Notes: a model not told the origin generated them from the sequence alone. DNA of 64,000 nt from Streptomyces sp. BHT-5-2 (GCF_019774615.1 NZ_CP081497.1:1426001-1490000), one strand, 5' to 3'; numbered from the stretch's first letter, positions 50,507 to 59,854 are shown. Program-made: numbers and translations.

Positions 50507-51817
50507 GTGGGATACGGCCGTAACAACTGGCGCCAAGTGGCGGGCTTCGCGGCCGACTTCATTCCGGGCGGCCAGGCGGTGCTCGGCGCGGTCGACCTGG
50601 TGCGCGACGTCAATGACAGCGTCGGGCGGAGCCGGCTGAACTACACCAAGGGCGGCCACCCGCTGGTCGAACTCCCCTGGCAGCCGCCCGGCCCGCCGCC
50701 GGACCCGCAGCGGGCCGATGCCGTCGGCGCGCAGGCGTGGAACATGCTGTTCGCCGACGAGACCCGCTACGGCGCGCGGTCGCTGTTGGACCAGGTGGCC
50801 GGCATCCTGGCCCCGCTGCCGCCGACCGAGCTGGACATGGTGGTCCGCCGCTGGGGGCAGCAGGGCCTGGAACGCTGGGACTCCCTCACCCACGTCGAGG
50901 ACGAGCACGGCGAGCCCGCCTACGACTGGCGGCGGCAGAAGGAGCTCTTCGGCTGGCTGCTGCGCACGGTGAGCCCGTACGGGGCGATGCTGGTCGGCAC
51001 CTGGATGGGGTGCAGCCAGCCCGACTACGACCCCGAGTGCGCATGCGGGGACCACGGCTGGGTGCTGCCCGAGGGGCCGTTCGCGCAGGTCGACGGCGCC
51101 TACTTCACCCAGAACTGGCAGCGGGTCTCGGCTTCGACCGAGGCGATCGCCTGGCAGGACATGGAGCAGGGCCTGTTCGGGGACTGCTGGCTGCTCACCA
51201 GCGCGCAGAGCGTGCTCCAGGCCAACCCGCAGCACGCCGCGCGGCACTTCCGGCAGGAGGCCAACGGCACGGTCACCGTCACCTTCTACAACGAGGGCAG
51301 CCCGATCGACATCACCGTCGTGGCCGACCTGCCGTACGGCCATGGTCGTCTCTATTCCGCCACGGGCCACACCGAGGACGCCCGTTACGCGGAGACCTGG
51401 CCGGGCTACTTCGAGAAGGCCGCCGCCCAGTTCCACGGCCACTACTGCGAGATCGCCCACGGCGGGCCCCCTTCCGTCGCGCTCTCCCTGCTCACCGGAC
51501 GAGTGGGGCAGAAGCTCGACCTCAGCTCTCCATGGCTCATCCAGGAGATCGCCAACCGGAAGTCGCACGGCCAGGCACTCGTCGCCACCACGGCCGTCGC
51601 CGCCGGTGCCGACCCAGGCGACGCCACGGCGATCGCGGGCGGCCGTCTGGTCCAGAACCACGCCTACTTCGTCAAGGACGCGGACCCGGCCGGCGGCCGG
51701 ATCTGCCTGGGCAACCCGTGGGGCGACCAGGCCACCCGGAAACAGTGGGAGTGCTGGCTGACGCTCCAGGAGGTGGGTTCCTACCTGGTGCAGATCGACG
51801 CCGTCGACACCCGGTGA
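50507..51817 (+). CDS. Calpain-family (C2) cysteine protease
   Basis: 436 aa. The calpain catalytic triad is complete: Cys in QGLFGDCWLLTSAQSV (C227), His in VQNHAYFVK (H385) and Asn in LGNPWG (N403). The Cys-His and His-Asn spacings (158 and 18) are close to those of animal calpains. The EF-hand and C2-like domains of animal enzymes are absent. The first 200 residues form an unrelated helical/Pro-rich region with GGQAVLGAVDLVRDVND. There is no signal peptide. GTG 50507 has ggggagg at ideal spacing. In the midst of T7SS genes, it may be a secreted effector or an intracellular processing protease; which is not decided by sequence. Confidence 0.85.
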   Translation: MGYGRNNWRQVAGFAADFIPGGQAVLGAVDLVRDVNDSVGRSRLNYTKGGHPLVELPWQPPGPPPDPQRADAVGAQAWNMLFADETRYGARSLLDQVAGILAPLPPTELDMVVRRWGQQGLERWDSLTHVEDEHGEPAYDWRRQKELFGWLLRTVSPYGAMLVGTWMGCSQPDYDPECACGDHGWVLPEGPFAQVDGAYFTQNWQRVSASTEAIAWQDMEQGLFGDCWLLTSAQSVLQANPQHAARHFRQEANGTVTVTFYNEGSPIDITVVADLPYGHGRLYSATGHTEDARYAETWPGYFEKAAAQFHGHYCEIAHGGPPSVALSLLTGRVGQKLDLSSPWLIQEIANRKSHGQALVATTAVAAGADPGDATAIAGGRLVQNHAYFVKDADPAGGRICLGNPWGDQATRKQWECWLTLQEVGSYLVQIDAVDTR

Positions 51818-51886
51818 CGGGTACGTCAGCCAGTTTCGGGCTCACTCCCGGGCCCTGCCGCTCAGCGGCACGCCCCACAGGGTGCG

Positions 51887-53425
51887 TCACGGCAGGTCCA
51901 GGCCCAGTCCGCGCAGCGCCTCCGCGTACGCCGGCAGGTCGTCCTCGACGAACGCGGTCTCCAGGAGCGCGGCCCGCAGGGCGGCCGACGTCCCGGGGCG
52001 GGTGAGCAGGGGCGCGGTGCGCAGATACGTACGGGCCGGGGCGCCCAGCTGCGCCGGCGGTACGGCCGCCACGGCGGCGCTCAGCGCGATCGGGTCGGCG
52101 TGGGTGAACAGGCCCGGATCGGTGAGGAGTTGGGGCAGCAGGCCGGCGTCGAGGGTGTGCGCGGCGATGCGGTCGCGGACGTAGGGGTCGGCCAGGGACC
52201 AGTCCTGCCGGGGCACCGCCGCCAGCAGCGCCATCGCGATCTTGGTCTGGGCGTCCCGGGGGTCGGGTATGCCGGAGCGGATCTCGGCGGCGAGGGCCGG
52301 GTGCGCCAGGCGGACCAGGGTGCGGGTGGCGTCTCCGGGGGGTGCCGCCGCCTCCGGCCCTTCGGAGGCATTCCCGTCCGCGGGAACCTCCACCGTCTTC
52401 AAGAACGGAGCGGCCAGCGGCATCCCCTCGGCGAGGACCCGGCCCATGTCGCGTCCGGCGACAGCGTCCGCCAGCGGGCGCCACAGCGAGACCGGTAGCC
52501 CGTCGCCCTCCGCGAACGCCAGCGGTGCCAGCATCTGCCGCAGCGCCCGCGGATCGGCGCCCAGACGGCGGGCGTGCTGATCGAGCACCTCGCCGACGGT
52601 GGCGGGCAACCGGGACGTGTCGGTGGGGTCGAAGCCCTCGGGGCGGGCGAGGAGCGACCGTACGGTCAGATGGACGGTGAGCCGGCTGCCGTTCGCGCGC
52701 TCCGCCAGTGCCTCGGCGAGCGACCGGCGGGCGGCCGGGTCGGTGGTGAACGGGAGCACGGGGGCGCCGGCATCCGGGGTGAGCGCGGTCTCGGCGTGCC
52801 GGACCAGGCCCTCGGGATCGGCCCACTCGGGCGCGTCGAGGTCGATGACCTGTGCCTGGCCGCGCGGCAGCGCCTCGGCCAGCTCGGCGGCGAGTTCGCG
52901 GGGGACGTCGGTGAGCAGGTGGACGGTCGGAGTGGTGGCGAGCCGGGCGAGGACCTCCCGCACCAGGCGCGCCGGCTCGCCGGCGGCGCGCACCGGGCCG
53001 GCCAGGTCCACGTCCGGGACGACGACCGTCAACGGCTCCTCGCGGGCGGCGAGTTCGGAGAAGAGGTCCGCCGCCTGGCCCGCGGGCAGGCCGAGGTGGT
53101 CGGCGAGCAGCTCCCGTACCTGCGCGGCCGTCCGGCCCCGGGGGTTCGGCACGGCCGGGGCCGGCAGGTCCGGCGGGACCGTCGCCGGGTCCAGGTCGTC
53201 GAGCGGGAGCCGCTTGCGGTGGTCGGGGTCGCACAGCATCAGGAAGCCCGCGACCAGCCGCGAACGCCCGCTGCCCGGGCTGCCGGTGACGACGATGACG
53301 CGCGGGGCGCCGGGCCACCGCATCCGCCAGGCGGCGAGCGCGCGGAGGGCGGCGGTGCGGCCGCCGACGTACGGGTGCGGTGCGTAGCGGGCCGTCGCGG
53401 CGGCCGCGTCGCCTGAGGCGCTCAT
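51887..53425 (-). CDS. P-loop ATPase, STAND/AAA-like
   Basis: 512 aa. N-terminal YVGGRTAALRALAAWRMRWP resembles the substrate-sensing start of STAND ATPases, then Walker A VVTGSPGSGRSRL (about 45-57) and a Walker B-like LTVVVPDVD (about 130). The remainder is helical and Leu/Ala-rich (TYLRTAPLLTRPGTSAALRA) without a DNA-binding motif. ATG 53425. Convergent with the calpain-like gene, 69 bp apart. Function unknown; a regulator or signalling ATPase is possible. Confidence 0.65.
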   Translation of the reverse strand: MSASGDAAAATARYAPHPYVGGRTAALRALAAWRMRWPGAPRVIVVTGSPGSGRSRLVAGFLMLCDPDHRKRLPLDDLDPATVPPDLPAPAVPNPRGRTAAQVRELLADHLGLPAGQAADLFSELAAREEPLTVVVPDVDLAGPVRAAGEPARLVREVLARLATTPTVHLLTDVPRELAAELAEALPRGQAQVIDLDAPEWADPEGLVRHAETALTPDAGAPVLPFTTDPAARRSLAEALAERANGSRLTVHLTVRSLLARPEGFDPTDTSRLPATVGEVLDQHARRLGADPRALRQMLAPLAFAEGDGLPVSLWRPLADAVAGRDMGRVLAEGMPLAAPFLKTVEVPADGNASEGPEAAAPPGDATRTLVRLAHPALAAEIRSGIPDPRDAQTKIAMALLAAVPRQDWSLADPYVRDRIAAHTLDAGLLPQLLTDPGLFTHADPIALSAAVAAVPPAQLGAPARTYLRTAPLLTRPGTSAALRAALLETAFVEDDLPAYAEALRGLGLDLP

Positions 53426-53852
53426 GACTTCCTGGGTCCCCCATCGATCCCGCTGTCCACTCCCGTGGACCCGTGCTTGTACCGGCTAGATCCTAGATCC
53501 GGCCCGGAAACACGGGACGGCCGAGGGGCGGCTGTTCCAGAACCGGTAGAAGGGGTGTGCGGGCTGGGCGTGCCGTGTGGGATTTCCGTGAATTCCCTGG
53601 GGGTGCGGCCCGCACGGGCATTTCGCGTTCCGCGGCGTGCGGTCGTCGTACCGTCTCCTGCCGTTCTCGCCGCTTTTCGGAGCGTTGTGCCCGGTGCCTG
53701 CCCCCTGGCGCGGAGCGTGCGGGAAATTCCCGGGAAGGCCGCGGACCAGGGGCGGGAAGCGAGGCTCGGAAAACGCCGAAGATCCGCTTTCGCGGGCCGG
53801 TTCGGCCGATGAAAGCGGATCTTCCGGATGAATGCCGCTCGCCGGTGGAGCG
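53426..53852. other. 427-bp non-coding interval
   Basis: No gene supported. It should contain the promoter of the ATPase gene (minus strand) and holds a nested hairpin near its right end (next entry). A CGGGAA-A-TTCCCG palindrome lies at 53720-53732. Confidence 0.5.
53778..53824 (-). terminator. Nested hairpin after the 53853-54254 gene
   Basis: GAAGATCCGCTTTC and GAAAGCGGATCTTC form a perfect 14-bp outer stem enclosing GGCCG/CGGCC, 29 bp past the stop of the minus-strand gene. Probably its terminator. Confidence 0.65.
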
Positions 53853-54254
53853 TCAGCGGTGGCCGCGGCCACCGCGGCGCGGGCCGGTGACGAGGTTGAG
53901 GCTCGGGCCGTCGCGCTCGGCACGCTCCCGGTCCTCCTCCTCTTCCCGCTTGCGCTGCCAGTCGGCGAACTTCGCACGGGACTCCTCGCGCTCCTCCGCC
54001 GTCTGGTTCTCGGCCGCGTGCCGGATCTGGGTCAGCCGGTCGCCCAGCGCGTCCATGTAGCCGGGCGTCTGGATAGCCTCCTTCATGCCCAGTCGGCCGG
54101 AGAGCACCTCCTTGGCCATCTCCTGGAGGCCGCCGCCCACATTGGGGTTCTCCGCGAGCACCTTCAGTGCCTTCCGCAGCCGGTGCGCCTGCTCGCGATC
54201 ACGGGCGACGTCCATCAGGTCCTCGTCCTGGATCTGCCGCTCGTCGTTGCTCAT
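53853..54254 (-). CDS. Hypothetical charged helical protein
   Basis: 133 aa. MSNDERQIQDEDLMDVARDR, then KALKVLAENPNVGGGLQEMA, MKEAIQTPGYMDALGDRL and a strongly charged coiled tail (WQRKREEEEDRERAERDG). No signal peptide, no recognised domain. ATG 54254 has gggggcaggg upstream. Location within the T7SS locus suggests a cytoplasmic accessory role (chaperone-like); inference only. Confidence 0.65.
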   Translation of the reverse strand: MSNDERQIQDEDLMDVARDREQAHRLRKALKVLAENPNVGGGLQEMAKEVLSGRLGMKEAIQTPGYMDALGDRLTQIRHAAENQTAEEREESRAKFADWQRKREEEEDRERAERDGPSLNLVTGPRRGGRGHR

Positions 54255-54494
54255 CCCTGCCCCCTCGTCCGTGGTGGCACAGCAACCGCGCGTGCTGCAC
54301 CGGCGTCCTGAGTGTAATGACGGATGTGAACGGGGCGTCAAGGTGGACTGTTGTCGGTAATGCCGGAAATTCACCGTCTTCCTTTCCCGTTGTGCGTGCC
54401 AGGCCGCTCCGCCGGGGGCTTCGGGCCTATTGCGGGTGTGCTAGACCTGGGGCGATGTACAGCACGTCGCTGTCATTCAATTCGGGGAGAAAAG

Positions 54495-54803
54495 ATGTCC
54501 GATGAAGTCCGGCTCAGCACCGAGGCGCTGCATAAGCTCGGTACGACCTTCGAGATTCGTGCGGAAGAACTGAGCCGGCAACTGGGCGCATTCAGACGGC
54601 GCACGGACGCCGACGCGCTCAGGGACGGCTTCGGCAGCGACGAGGCGGCCCGGCCCCACCGCGAGCTCTTCGAGGAAGCCGAGCGCGCCCTGGCGCAGCT
54701 GCAGCAGCGGCTCGCCGAGGTCGGCGGCGGCATCAAGGAGACCGTCGCCAACGCCCAGGCGGCGGAGGACGAACTCGTCGAGATGATGCGGAGCGCCAAG
54801 TGA
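54495..54803 (+). CDS. WXG100-like protein, small partner
   Basis: 102 aa, two long helices (LGTTFEIRAEELSRQLGAFR and EAERALAQLQQRLAEVGGGI) linked by GFGSDEAARPH, in place of WXG. ATG 54495 has ggggagaaaag upstream. Its stop overlaps the start of the next gene (GTGA), so the two WXG proteins are translated in a coupled way. Confidence 0.78.
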   Translation: MSDEVRLSTEALHKLGTTFEIRAEELSRQLGAFRRRTDADALRDGFGSDEAARPHRELFEEAERALAQLQQRLAEVGGGIKETVANAQAAEDELVEMMRSAK

Positions 54804-55579
54804 CCGAACCACGACGCAACCCCCATGCGCTGCACGAGGCGGCGGCCGGCTGGCGGGACATGGGCAAGCACCTGGACGGGCTCGTCCGCGACCTCGACCG
54901 GCACGTCGGCGATGCCGCGTCGGCCGACTGGCACGGGCCGGCGGGCGAGGCGTTCGCCGCCGAGTGGCACCAGCTGAAGCGATCCGTCGACGAGACCCTG
55001 CCGGTCTTCGAACTCGCCGCGGCCGACCTGGAGAACGCGGCCGACACCCACCACACCGCCGGCGCCGCCGGCGACCACGACTCCGGTTCCGCGGACGCCT
55101 CGCAGGACGGTTCACAGCACACCGCGCAGTCGTCCGGCCCGCAGATGGCCTACGGCTTCATGGCGCTGGGCCAGCTCGCCAACGGCCTCGGCGGCGCGTT
55201 CGGCAAGCGAGGCAAGGGCGGTGGGGGCGGCCAGAGCCAGGCACCGCAGCTGCGGCACCAGTGGGAATCGTCCACGGCCGCGCACGGGCCCGACCCGTTC
55301 GGGACGCCCCGGGACGGCGCGGCCGCGACACCCGGCGGCGAGGGCATAGCCAAGGGCGTGCGGACGAACCCGGCCGAGGCGCAGCGCGCGGCGGAGGAGC
55401 AGGCGGCCAAGGAAGCCGCACGGCAGAGGGCGGCGGATCAGAAGGCGAAGCCGGCGAACGCGCCGGACCACCCGCCCGCCAAGGGCACGGACAAGGCCGG
55501 GAACAAGGCTGCGGACAAGGCCGGAGATGCCGCCGCCCCGGCCGGTCCGGACGTCTCCCAGCACGGCGCCTTCGGCTGA
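54800..55579 (+). CDS. WXG100 protein with long basic/Ala-rich tail
   Basis: 259 aa. N-terminal WXG domain with ASADWHGPAGEAFAAEW (about 41-57); the two helices span about 1-85. A Gly/Ser segment, then Lys/Ala/Pro-rich tail (KAGNKAADKAGDAAAPAG) suggests a disordered C-terminus. Downstream is a bidirectional terminator and the convergent eccC gene. Likely an ESX substrate with its partner encoded just upstream. Confidence 0.78.
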   Translation: MTEPRRNPHALHEAAAGWRDMGKHLDGLVRDLDRHVGDAASADWHGPAGEAFAAEWHQLKRSVDETLPVFELAAADLENAADTHHTAGAAGDHDSGSADASQDGSQHTAQSSGPQMAYGFMALGQLANGLGGAFGKRGKGGGGGQSQAPQLRHQWESSTAAHGPDPFGTPRDGAAATPGGEGIAKGVRTNPAEAQRAAEEQAAKEAARQRAADQKAKPANAPDHPPAKGTDKAGNKAADKAGDAAAPAGPDVSQHGAFG

Positions 55580-55620
55580 CCGGCGCGCGACGACCGGCCC
55601 GCGGGAACCGCGAACGAACA

Positions 55621-55652
55621 GTGGGGCGCCCCTCCGAAGAGGGGCGCCCCAC
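55621..55652. terminator. Bidirectional terminator, WXG gene/eccC
   Basis: GTGGGGCGCCCCTC and GAGGGGCGCCCCAC: perfect 14-bp stem, 4-base loop (CGAA), 42 bp after the WXG gene stop and 22 bp from the eccC stop. Confidence 0.85.
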
Positions 55653-55673
55653 CGCCGTTGTACCGGGTGCCGG

Positions 55674-58600
55674 TTACTGGCCGCCGCCGCGGCCCTCGGG
55701 CAGGTAGCCGGTCTGGACCAGCTGAGCACCGCGCTTGCGCGTGATGAACATGCCACGTCCCGGTGTCAGCTGCTGACCCTTGATGTTGCCCATCAGCGGG
55801 CCCTCGCCCGGATCGGCGGAGAGGATCAGACCCTGCGCACCGAGCTCCTTGGTGCGCTGCATCACCGGCTCGAACGACGACCGGCCGGCCCCCGAGGAGC
55901 TGCGCGCGATGATCAGGCGCAGACCCACGTCACGGGCGAACGGCAGGTACTCCACCAGCGGCATCAGCGGGTTGCCGCTGCTGGTCGCCACCAGGTCGTA
56001 GTCGTCGACGATCACGAACGCGTCCGGCAGGTCGTACCAGCTGCGGTTGCGCAGCTGCTCCGGCGTGACGTCCGGCCCGGGCATCCGCCGGCCCAGCGAA
56101 CCGGCCAGTCCGCTGATGACCTCCTGGAGCTGCGGACCCGACGCGCAGTACTTGTACAGATGGCTCTCGGGCAGCTCGCCGAGCATGGCGCGGCGGTAGT
56201 CGCCGACCACCAGGAGCGCCTTGTCCGTCGCGTACCGCTCGGAGATCTGCTTGGCGATGAAGCGCAGCAGCGAGGACTTGCCGGACTCGCTCTCGCCGTA
56301 GATGACCACCAGCGGGTCGTTCTCGAAGTCGATGAACGCCGGCGACAGCGTCGTCTCGTCGACACCGATCGCGATGCCGTGCTCCGGGTAGTCGCCGCCC
56401 CGGGGAAGGTCGCGGGCGTGCAGCATCGTCGGCAGCATCCGCACCTTGGGGGCGGGCTCGCCCTTCCAGTGCTCGCTGACCGTCTCGACCAGGTTGGCGA
56501 TGCCGTCGCTGACCGTCTCCGGGTCGCTCATGCCGTCCAGGCGGGGCAGCGCCGACAGGAAGTCGAGCTTCTCCGGGGAGAGACCGCGACCCGGCTTGCC
56601 CATCGGGACGTTCTCCGCGCGCTTGCGGTCGAACTCCGACTCCATCGGGTCGCCCAGGCGCAGCTCCACACGGTTGAGGAGCTGGTCGCGCAGGGCGGGC
56701 CGCACCTCGGTGTAGCGGGAGGCGGCGATGACCAGGTGGACGCCGAAGCCGAGACCCCGGGTGGCGATGTCCAGGATCACCGGGTCCATCTGCTCGTAGT
56801 CGGTCTTGAACGTGCCCCAGCCGTCGATGATCAGGAAGACGTCGCCCCACTTCTGGTCGGGGAAGGCGCCCGCGGCCCGCCGCTGGCGGTAGGTCGCGAT
56901 CGAGTCGATGCTGTTGGCGCGGAAGAACTCCTCGCGCTCGTTGAGGATGCCGACGACCTCGGAGACCGTACGGCGCACCTTCTCGGCGTCCAGCCGCGAG
57001 GCGACCCCGCCGACGTGCGGCAGGCCCTCCATCGTCAGCATGCCGCCGCCACCGAAGTCGAGGCAGTAGAACTGCACTTCGGCAGGGGTGTGGGTGAGCG
57101 CGAACGAGGCCATCGCGGCCCGGATCAGAGTGGACTTGCCGGACTGCGGACCACCCACGACCAGACCGTGACCGGCGCCGGCGGAGAAGTCCAGGTACAT
57201 CACGTCACGCCGCTGCTCGAACGGCTTGTCCACCAGCGCGACCGGCACCACGAGCTTGCCCAGCGCGGTGTACTCCGGCGCGTGCACGCCCCGTTCGGGG
57301 GTGACCGCAAGGGCCGGCAGCAGCTGGTTGACCGTGGGCGGCTCCTCCAGCGGCGGCAGCCACACCTGGTGCGCCGGCGGGCCCTGGCCCTGCATCCGCT
57401 GGACCATGACGTCCAGGACGGTGTCGGCGAGCGCGTCGTCGATCTCGGGCTCGGTCGACTCCAGGACGACCGGCTCCTCGATGATCTGCTCGATGACCGG
57501 GGCCGCGGTGAACGGCACCGGCATCCGCATCGACCGGCCGCCGCTGCCACCGCGACCGCCGCCGCCGGGACCGCGGTAGGTGCCCGAGACGTACGCGGCC
57601 TTGAACTGGACCATCGTCTCGGTGTCGTACTTCAGGATGCCGGAACCCGGCACGTTCGGCAGGTGGTAGGCGTCCGGCACACCGATCGCGGTCCGCGACT
57701 CGGCGGCGGAGAACGTCCGCAGACCGAGCCGGTAGGAGAGGAAGGTGTCCAGACCGCGCAGCTTGCCCTCTTCCAGACGCTGCGAGGCGAGCAGCATGTG
57801 CACACCCATGGAACGGCCGATACGGCCGATCTGGATGAACATCTCGATGAAGTCCGGCTTGGCGGCGAGGAGTTCGGAGAACTCGTCGATGATCATCACC
57901 AGCGACGGCAGCGGGTCCAGCGGGGCGCCGGCGGCACGCGCCTTCTCGTAGTCGGTGATGTTGGCGTAGTTGCCCGCCGAGCGCAGCAGCTCCTGACGGC
58001 GCTGGAGCTCACCGGTGATCGAGTCGCGCATGCGGTCGATCAGCGTGACGTCCTCACCGAGGTTGGTGATGACCGCCGCGACGTGCGGCATCTCGGACAT
58101 GCCGGTGAAGGTGGCGCCACCCTTGAAGTCCGCGAGGATGAAGTTCAGCGTCTCCGAGGAGTGCGTCACCGCGAGCGCGAGCACCAGGGTGCGCAGCACC
58201 TCGGACTTACCGGAACCGGTCGCACCGACACACAGGCCGTGCGGGCCCATGCCCTGCTGCGAGGCTTCCTTGATGTCCAGCATGACGGGCTGGCCGTCCT
58301 TGTCGACACCGATCGGCACCCGCAGCCGCTCCGATAGCGTCCGGGGCCGCCAGGTGCGCGACACGTCCAGCGCGCCGGCGTCGCCGATGTTGAGCAGGTC
58401 GGTGAAGTCCAGCGCGGACAGCAGCGGTTCCTCGCCGTCGGCGCCCGAACCGGCCCGCAGCGGGGCCAGCTGGCGGGCCAGCGCCTCCGCCTCGGGGATC
58501 GACAGGGTGTCGCAGACGCCGTTGTAGACCGCGCCGTTCGCCGACTCCAGCACCAGCTTGCCCGGCCACACCTGGACGGCCAGACCGCCGCGGATCTCGT

Positions 58601-59642
58601 CCAGGTCGCCCGGCACGATCTCCAGGATGGTGACGCCCTGCAGGCCCTCGGCCCCGGCGATCACCGAGTCCATCGGGACCTCGCCGCCGTCCAGCACGAT
58701 GACGACGTGCGGGGTGTCGGCCACCGGCGCGCCCTGCGGGTTGAACCGCCCGCGCCCGTCCAGGTCGTCCGCCAGCAGCTCCTCGATCTCACCGAGGTCG
58801 CCGACGACCAGTCGCCGGGTGCCGGCGCCGTCGGTCGTCTTGTCCTGGACCTGCGGCAGCCACTTCGTCCACTCCCACTCGGCCTGCGCACCTGGCGCGG
58901 CGACCACGGCCACCACCAGGTCCTCGGGCGAGTGCAGGGTGCACAGCTGGGCGAGGATGGCGCGCGAGGCGCCGTAGACGGTGTCCGGGTCACCCGAGAC
59001 CGTCAGGTGGTAGAAGGCGCGCAGCGACACCGCCAGCGGGAGGCTCTCCAGATGGCCGTGCTTGTCGAGGAACTCCTTCATCGCGTGCGCGGTCAGCGGC
59101 TCCAGCTCGTCGACCGGAGCGGTCTCCGGCGCCCGCAGCGGAGTGGCCAGCTGCTGGGGCCCCAGCCCCAGGCGCACCTGGGCGAAGTCCGGGTCGCTCG
59201 CACGGCGCTCCCAGACCCGCTTGCCCTCGGCCACCACGGACCACAACTGGCTCGGGTCGGGATGGGTGAACAGCTGGGCGTCCCGTTGCCGGCGCGCGGT
59301 GCGCCGCACCTCTTTCCGCTTCTGCGCCAGGTACTTGAGGTAGTCCTGGCGCTCCTGCACCATCTGCCCGGAAGGTCCCTGGCGGGACTTGACGATCTGC
59401 ATGATCGCCATCGCCAGTGTGGAGGCCACCATGAAACCGCCCATGATCTTCATGAACGGCTGGTTCCCCGTGAACAGGAAGCCGGCCGAGGTCGCCATGC
59501 CCATCATGGGCATGAACGTCATCAGCAGGCTCTCCGGCTCTCCCTCGCGGGGAAGCTCCGGAGGCGCCTCAAGTACCACCTCCTCCGAGGGGACTTCAGG
59601 TGGCAGCGCGCGGGGCGGGCGCTTGACGATGACAACGCTCAC
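55674..59642 (-). CDS. eccC: Type VII secretion FtsK/SpoIIIE-type ATPase EccC
   Basis: 1322-aa motor of the ESX system. Two membrane segments near 40-85 (MTFMPMMGMATSAGFLF, then MGGFMVASTLAMAIMQIV), followed by three ATPase domains: Walker A GATGSGKSEVLR (about 472), GGPQSGKSTLIRA (about 830), GESESGKSSLLRF (about 1116). Domain 1 has a full Walker B (LVMIIDEFSELLA). Domains 2 and 3 have LIIDGWGT and FVIVDDYD, lacking the usual catalytic Glu, as is typical of the regulatory EccC domains that bind EsxB-type substrates. GTG 59642. Single-chain form, not split into EccCa/EccCb. Divergent from eccD. Confidence 0.96.
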   Translation of the reverse strand: MSVVIVKRPPRALPPEVPSEEVVLEAPPELPREGEPESLLMTFMPMMGMATSAGFLFTGNQPFMKIMGGFMVASTLAMAIMQIVKSRQGPSGQMVQERQDYLKYLAQKRKEVRRTARRQRDAQLFTHPDPSQLWSVVAEGKRVWERRASDPDFAQVRLGLGPQQLATPLRAPETAPVDELEPLTAHAMKEFLDKHGHLESLPLAVSLRAFYHLTVSGDPDTVYGASRAILAQLCTLHSPEDLVVAVVAAPGAQAEWEWTKWLPQVQDKTTDGAGTRRLVVGDLGEIEELLADDLDGRGRFNPQGAPVADTPHVVIVLDGGEVPMDSVIAGAEGLQGVTILEIVPGDLDEIRGGLAVQVWPGKLVLESANGAVYNGVCDTLSIPEAEALARQLAPLRAGSGADGEEPLLSALDFTDLLNIGDAGALDVSRTWRPRTLSERLRVPIGVDKDGQPVMLDIKEASQQGMGPHGLCVGATGSGKSEVLRTLVLALAVTHSSETLNFILADFKGGATFTGMSEMPHVAAVITNLGEDVTLIDRMRDSITGELQRRQELLRSAGNYANITDYEKARAAGAPLDPLPSLVMIIDEFSELLAAKPDFIEMFIQIGRIGRSMGVHMLLASQRLEEGKLRGLDTFLSYRLGLRTFSAAESRTAIGVPDAYHLPNVPGSGILKYDTETMVQFKAAYVSGTYRGPGGGGRGGSGGRSMRMPVPFTAAPVIEQIIEEPVVLESTEPEIDDALADTVLDVMVQRMQGQGPPAHQVWLPPLEEPPTVNQLLPALAVTPERGVHAPEYTALGKLVVPVALVDKPFEQRRDVMYLDFSAGAGHGLVVGGPQSGKSTLIRAAMASFALTHTPAEVQFYCLDFGGGGMLTMEGLPHVGGVASRLDAEKVRRTVSEVVGILNEREEFFRANSIDSIATYRQRRAAGAFPDQKWGDVFLIIDGWGTFKTDYEQMDPVILDIATRGLGFGVHLVIAASRYTEVRPALRDQLLNRVELRLGDPMESEFDRKRAENVPMGKPGRGLSPEKLDFLSALPRLDGMSDPETVSDGIANLVETVSEHWKGEPAPKVRMLPTMLHARDLPRGGDYPEHGIAIGVDETTLSPAFIDFENDPLVVIYGESESGKSSLLRFIAKQISERYATDKALLVVGDYRRAMLGELPESHLYKYCASGPQLQEVISGLAGSLGRRMPGPDVTPEQLRNRSWYDLPDAFVIVDDYDLVATSSGNPLMPLVEYLPFARDVGLRLIIARSSSGAGRSSFEPVMQRTKELGAQGLILSADPGEGPLMGNIKGQQLTPGRGMFITRKRGAQLVQTGYLPEGRGGGQ

Positions 59643-59719
59643 CGAGGCATCAGTCCTTCATGCATCTCGCAGTCTCGGACCGCCCCCGTTGGATTCGACG
59701 GTCCCCCCGAACCAAGTCC

Positions 59720-59749
59720 TTGGCTCGACGCAGGCGTTGATCCTACTGT
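59720..59749 (+). promoter_or_regulatory. Candidate eccD promoter
   Basis: TTGGCT (59720-59725), an 18-base spacer and TACTGT (59744-59749), about 150 bp ahead of eccD. Judged by eye. Confidence 0.35.
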
Positions 59750-59838
59750 TAGGCGTCAAGTCAAGGGGTGGGTGGGGCAGTGCCCCGATCGGACGGTACG
59801 CTGACGCCCCGCGAGCGCGCCACAGTCCCGTACGGACG

Positions 59839-59854
59839 GCCCTATATATAGGGC
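59839..59854. promoter_or_regulatory. 16-bp perfect palindrome GCCCTATATATAGGGC
   Basis: Perfect dyad in the 255-bp spacer between divergent eccC and eccD, ending 43 bp before eccD. Its centre, TATATATA, is eight A/T bases in a very GC-rich chromosome and contains -10-like hexamers on both strands. May be a shared operator or a symmetric promoter element. Confidence 0.55.
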
